Shown: positions 60,337-64,000 of the stretch, piece after piece | Numbering within the stretch: position 1 is the first letter of the stretch | Layout: every line of letters starts with the position of its first letter | Assembly: GCA_947561715.1 (NCBI GenBank) | Contig: OX387201.1 | Location: forward strand, 19,854,001-19,918,000 | Source: Ascidia mentula | Lineage: Eukaryota > Chordata > Ascidiacea > Phlebobranchia > Ascidiidae | DNA: 64,000 nucleotides | Direction: 5' to 3' | Notes under the pieces: model-generated | What the model saw: only the letters and a program-made list of their open reading frames with translations | Database searches by the model: none | Told to the model about the DNA's origin: nothing | Program-made: the position numbers and the translations under genes

Positions 60337-61261
60337 AATTTCAAGTTTTCCGATGAAATATGCGGTGTTTTATATTTAATATCACTTCCACAACACATAA
60401 GCACTTTGGTTTACAGAAGACAAGGTCATGAAATTTATTGTATATTTAAAGACCAACACACTGGCTCTGTTTGCCTTTGCAAATTTTTGATAAAATTACA
60501 CAATAACAACAATTATTCCAATCCGACCAAGAAAAACCATTTAAGCGCAGATGCAAAGGTGATTTTTCACATATAAAGAAACCTGCTTACGGTTAACTAC
60601 GTAAGTACTGTAGCATCAAGTTCTTAAACAAACTAATTCCCAAGAAAATGTAAACAAAACAAATTCGTCTCTTGCACGCTTCAGTGATTTCCCAACACGA
60701 ACAGCGATTTTATCCTCGCAACCGTAACCAGAACATTAACTTTTCTAATGCTGATTGCTGACTTGCAATAATTACCTAATTTGTTTTGTATACACAAAAT
60801 AGACAGATTGAATCAAGTTGATATACATTTTGCACGAATGAGCAATATTCTATATTACAAATATTCGGTTGGAAGCCAACAATTTATTGTAGTAAAGCTA
60901 CTCGATTTCTACAAAAATTTAAGGTAAATATGCATATGTCTAACTTTGTCAAACATTCTTTACTAAGTACACACGATGCAATTATGAGTAAAAAAATGTT
61001 ACATCAGTGGAAGAATCTGGGATGTTCACAGTTTTATAAATCTCACAAAACGTGTCACTTCAAAAGGGAATGCAAGAACATAAAAAAACAGCATCTAACA
61101 ATATTTCACATAATACAGGAAGCATACAAATTTTCACAGTGAAATATTTACAAACTACACGAACTTGTCGCGCAACTGCATACAATGTTTTGAACCTGAC
61201 AAGAAAAGAAAAACTGGAAACTGTTGTTCTAAAATAAGTAAAACTTGGGAACAGAAAAGTT
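60337..61261. other. Intergenic between WDR24 (5' end) and ANKAR (3' end)
   Basis: AT-rich. Holds the WDR24 promoter and the ANKAR 3' UTR. A minus-strand AATAAA at 61266-61261 overlaps the ANKAR stop codon. No exon or repeat was recognised. Confidence 0.4.
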
Positions 61262-63877
61262 TTATTTGTTTGTAGAAACTTTTCTGTTGGCCGGGGAAAT
61301 CGAACGTGCTCTCATCGTCCGGTGAGCAGCTCTGAAAAATCCACATTTCAGTGTTCCTGTATTTTAACGTACACTACGAGGCATTTCCTACCCGTTAACA
61401 TGTAAGGTGTTTCCCCTCGTTTGCGCTGTTTGAGGTCTTGACGGCCCTGAATAAAGAAAGCTTGATATTTTTATGATTGAAATAAACCCCAGAACTTTTG
61501 CTGCATGAAAGCTTGTGTCTAAGCTCAGTAGAAATGTACGTTAACACAAATTGTAACGAACTTACTCCTCTTTTCTTTAACAATCGGCAAACCGATGGTC
61601 GCCTGTCGTTTAAACTCGGCTACAAACTCATCAGACACTTTTCCATCTTCAACCAAATTGTCTGTAAGAGTGACATAAAGGCCTTCAGTCGCTCTACATG
61701 ACGTCATCAAGTCTCTGCTCGCCGTTCGGTTGAAAGATAAATATCCTAAAAATGTCATCATAAAGTTTAAACCACGTGGAAATAGATAAATGTCAATGTA
61801 ATACATAACGTAATAGGGAAACCAAGTGCATGTTTTCCTAAACAATCTCACGTTATTTTGTCACCCGACAACTCCATAGAAATCATATATAGACAGCTAA
61901 CCTAATGCCTGGGCAGCAGTTTGTCGAACCAACTGATTCTCCGACTTCACTTTACCAAGAAGTTTGTCCACAGCGCCGCAAGTGACGATGGCTTCAGGAA
62001 CGCCTGCCCTCGTGTGGGCGAGTGACGCAAGATAATCCGCTGTAATACGTCATCATTGCGTCATCTTTCTTTCATGTGAAACTACAAATCACCCAAAAAG
62101 TCGAATATATATTTCAACACGTACCTGCCATTGCCACTACGTCATCGTTGACGTCATCGAGGAAGTTGACGAGCGTAATGACGCCTCTAGCGGAAAATTC
62201 GACAAGGGAAGTGTTTGTTATTATGCGAGCGAGAACAACCAGCTGTTAAATACACAACTGCTATAACTTAAAACCACTTCCTTCACGCTTTCGTTCCATA
62301 TAAACCACAAGGTTTAAATTATTGCATGAGGTTTTAATTCATCTCACAAAGCTTTCTCAGATACAAGATATTTCTTTCCAACTTTACCTGAAAAGCTGCG
62401 GTAGTTTTAAAAATCGGATCCTTGCACCGAAATAAATCCTCAAACGTTGTGAGGTTCAAACCACCCAAGCGTGAAATCCGTTGTTGTTGTTGGATTCGGT
62501 TGAATGCGAACATGGTTAGTGCGAATACTGCTTGTAATTTCACCGCTTTGAAAAGAACAAAACAATTGTTAGTAAAAATTACTTCCAATTCGTTCACACA
62601 TAAACTATGCACACGCAATTAACTTTATCGCCAATTATTTGTACGTAAATTTCAATAGAAAGTAAATACCCTGGCTTAAAGCAAGCTTCGCAGATTCAAC
62701 AGGAGTTGTGGGAAACAAGTAGTAGAGGTGGGGATTACCCACCCGGTACTATATATTGAGCATTCTTTATTACATCACAAAGGTTTTACAACAAACCCAC
62801 CATACTGGGCGAGTTGCAGACTTGCTGAATAATTTCGAATCCGAATCCGTCCAATTCGTTCAGTTTGTCTTCGTTCTCCTGACAACCGCTAACAAGACAC
62901 GATAAACAATGGAGAAGATCGACCTTTAGAACAAACATCTTTTGTTTAATCGCGACTCTATGACGTAATTTCGGGCATCGCGTCACCTGCATCTTCTCGT
63001 CACGTGACGTTTTCCACACTCTGTTGACCAGCAGCTCAATGGCGCCCTCTTCGGCAATTGTGAGTTGAGAGTTCTTGTTGTTTATGTGGGCTACACCTGG
63101 ACCGATGTGAAAATAAAGTGAAATAATAATAAACAAATTTATCAAAAACAAACTTCAGGAAATTCACTGATTTCACAAACACAAAATATTGGATTCTGAA
63201 CGAAACCAATATTTTCGAATAGTGAAAAAAAACCAACACCAGACGTTCAAACTCCCTCTAACGCTTTAGGAAACAAAAAAGCTTCACGCGCAGCCATTGT
63301 CATTATGATAATACCTGAAATGCACGTTACAGAGGTAGGAAAAATTGTCACGCACCAATGCACATCTTGTTGATAGCATCCAGTGTTCCCATGACGACGT
63401 CCGACTGGTTTTCTCCAACCTGAGCAACCGGATGAGCGGAGGGATAGTGTTGTCACGTGACAAACGCGCCTGACTCGATGAACTTTTCCAGCTCCATGCT
63501 GCCACCGCCTGGCAACCTACAAACGAGACAATTCCATTCCAGCCATTGGCATCATAAAATCGTTTTGCTAAAATATTCGGCAAAGAACCTGTTTAGCGAC
63601 AACTTCCACTGATTGGGATCTTGTGTTTCCTGAACTCATTTTGTTTTACCGACATACACTGTTCAATTTTTAATATTATTCGTTTGTTTTATTTCAAATA
63701 TCAGAAATAAAGCAACTTTTTACCTATCAACTGAAGCGTGTCGGATTTGCTGAGTAACATGTCAATTATTTGACTCGTCCCGATTCTGCGAGCAATTGCT
63801 CTCTGCTGCTCAGGGTGGTGACCGGCCAACGACCACAGTGCGCATGCGCCGCGTTCCTTCACCTCATCCGACCAAAT
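61262..63877 (-). CDS. ANKAR: ANKAR (ankyrin and armadillo repeat protein), C-terminal part; 5' end outside the window
   Basis: Exons: 63877-63724, 63516-63356, 63096-62987, 62923-62801, 62748-62670, 62545-62388, 62242-62125, 62039-61902, 61745-61566, 61446-61392, 61331-61262. They encode the last 448 or so residues, an armadillo array: IWSDEVKERGACALWSLAG, IPPLIRLLR, LVVLARIITN with SARGVITLVNFL, and ADYLASLAHTRAGVPEAI. The order and wording follow vertebrate ANKAR. In exon 63516-63356 the frame slips by one base after IPPLIRLLR, and VGENQSDVVMGTLDAINKMC continues in the next frame; one extra base would make the whole model divisible by three. The 63-nt intron 62986-62924 has no stop and a length divisible by three. 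The start of exon 62748 is uncertain (62685 also fits). ANKAR's role is poorly known. Confidence 0.85.
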
Positions 63878-64000
63878 CTTTTACGAAAATGAAAGTTGAT
63901 GGAAATCTTTACATTGGGTTGATTAATGTATTTTTGCAAAATGGAAAGGAAAAATCAAAAAATGCCGGAAAAGAGTTCCACTAAAAGTCACAAGGTTTCA

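Noticed and set aside
63518..63590. A separate ANKAR exon reading SLPNILAKRFYDANGWNGIV
   Set aside because: It fits phase at its start, but it breaks the alignment with vertebrate ANKAR, where the residues after the LLS..LIG stretch continue directly into G.EAV.
1..64000. CRISPR arrays, bacterial operons, ribosome-binding sites and rRNA genes
   Set aside because: The window is intron-rich animal DNA. The tandem repeats seen lack regular spacers and no rRNA-like sequence was recognised.

Overview
The window looks like nuclear DNA of a tunicate, most likely an ascidian close to Ciona. It is AT-rich, with many short exons joined by small GT-AG introns. Its genes are animal genes (WDR24, ANKAR, an aldehyde oxidase/xanthine dehydrogenase, a ZP-domain membrane protein, a NACHT-LRR protein), and it carries tRNA-headed SINEs, foldback MITEs, a hAT element and Penelope-like relics. 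The species assignment is inference. I rebuilt gene models by matching splice sites, reading phase and conserved protein motifs. No database was searched.

Layout, left to right. 0.3-4.3 kb (+): a six-exon alpha-1,3-fucosyltransferase (GT10). 4.85-5.06 kb: a minisatellite. 5.4-10.1 kb (-): a large protein with a nucleotidyltransferase-like domain and TPR repeats, interrupted by one frameshift and one in-frame TGA. 10.8-22.3 kb (-): a complete 27-exon molybdo-flavoenzyme (1264 codons) with several MITE insertions in its introns. 24.3-25.5 kb: two small candidate genes, head to head. 26.3-28.3 kb (+): a seven-exon papain-family (C1A) protease with an altered active-site loop. 29.4-30.7 kb: two head-to-head fragments of a Penelope-like retroelement. 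33.6-40.6 kb (+): a 14-exon CUB-CUB-ZP-furin site-EGF-transmembrane protein. 41-48 kb: repeat-rich, with a copied WDR24 exon, a 285-bp direct repeat and a 1.58-kb hAT element with 8-bp target-site duplications. 48.5-53.0 kb (+): an eight-exon NACHT-LRR protein whose fourth intron holds a SINE palindrome. 53-55.3 kb: LTR and SINE relics. 55.4-60.3 kb (-): WDR24 (GATOR2 complex), with an in-frame TAG inside otherwise conserved coding sequence. 61.3 kb to beyond the right edge (-): the C-terminal half of ANKAR, with one apparent -1 frameshift.

The genes do not form an operon or one pathway. Themes are glycosylation (fucosyltransferase), purine or aldehyde oxidation (AOX/XDH), proteolysis, a cell-surface or egg-coat-like ZP protein, an innate-immune-type NLR, nutrient signalling to mTORC1 (WDR24), and ANKAR. 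Four single-site lesions fall in three otherwise conserved genes, while five long multi-exon genes are perfectly in frame. I read the lesions as a mix of possible assembly error, polymorphism and real decay that needs re-sequencing. I did not find a clearly new molecular system. The most unusual items are the CUB/ZP/EGF receptor, the degenerate nucleotidyltransferase-TPR protein, the protease with a reshaped active site and the conserved-gene stop codons.
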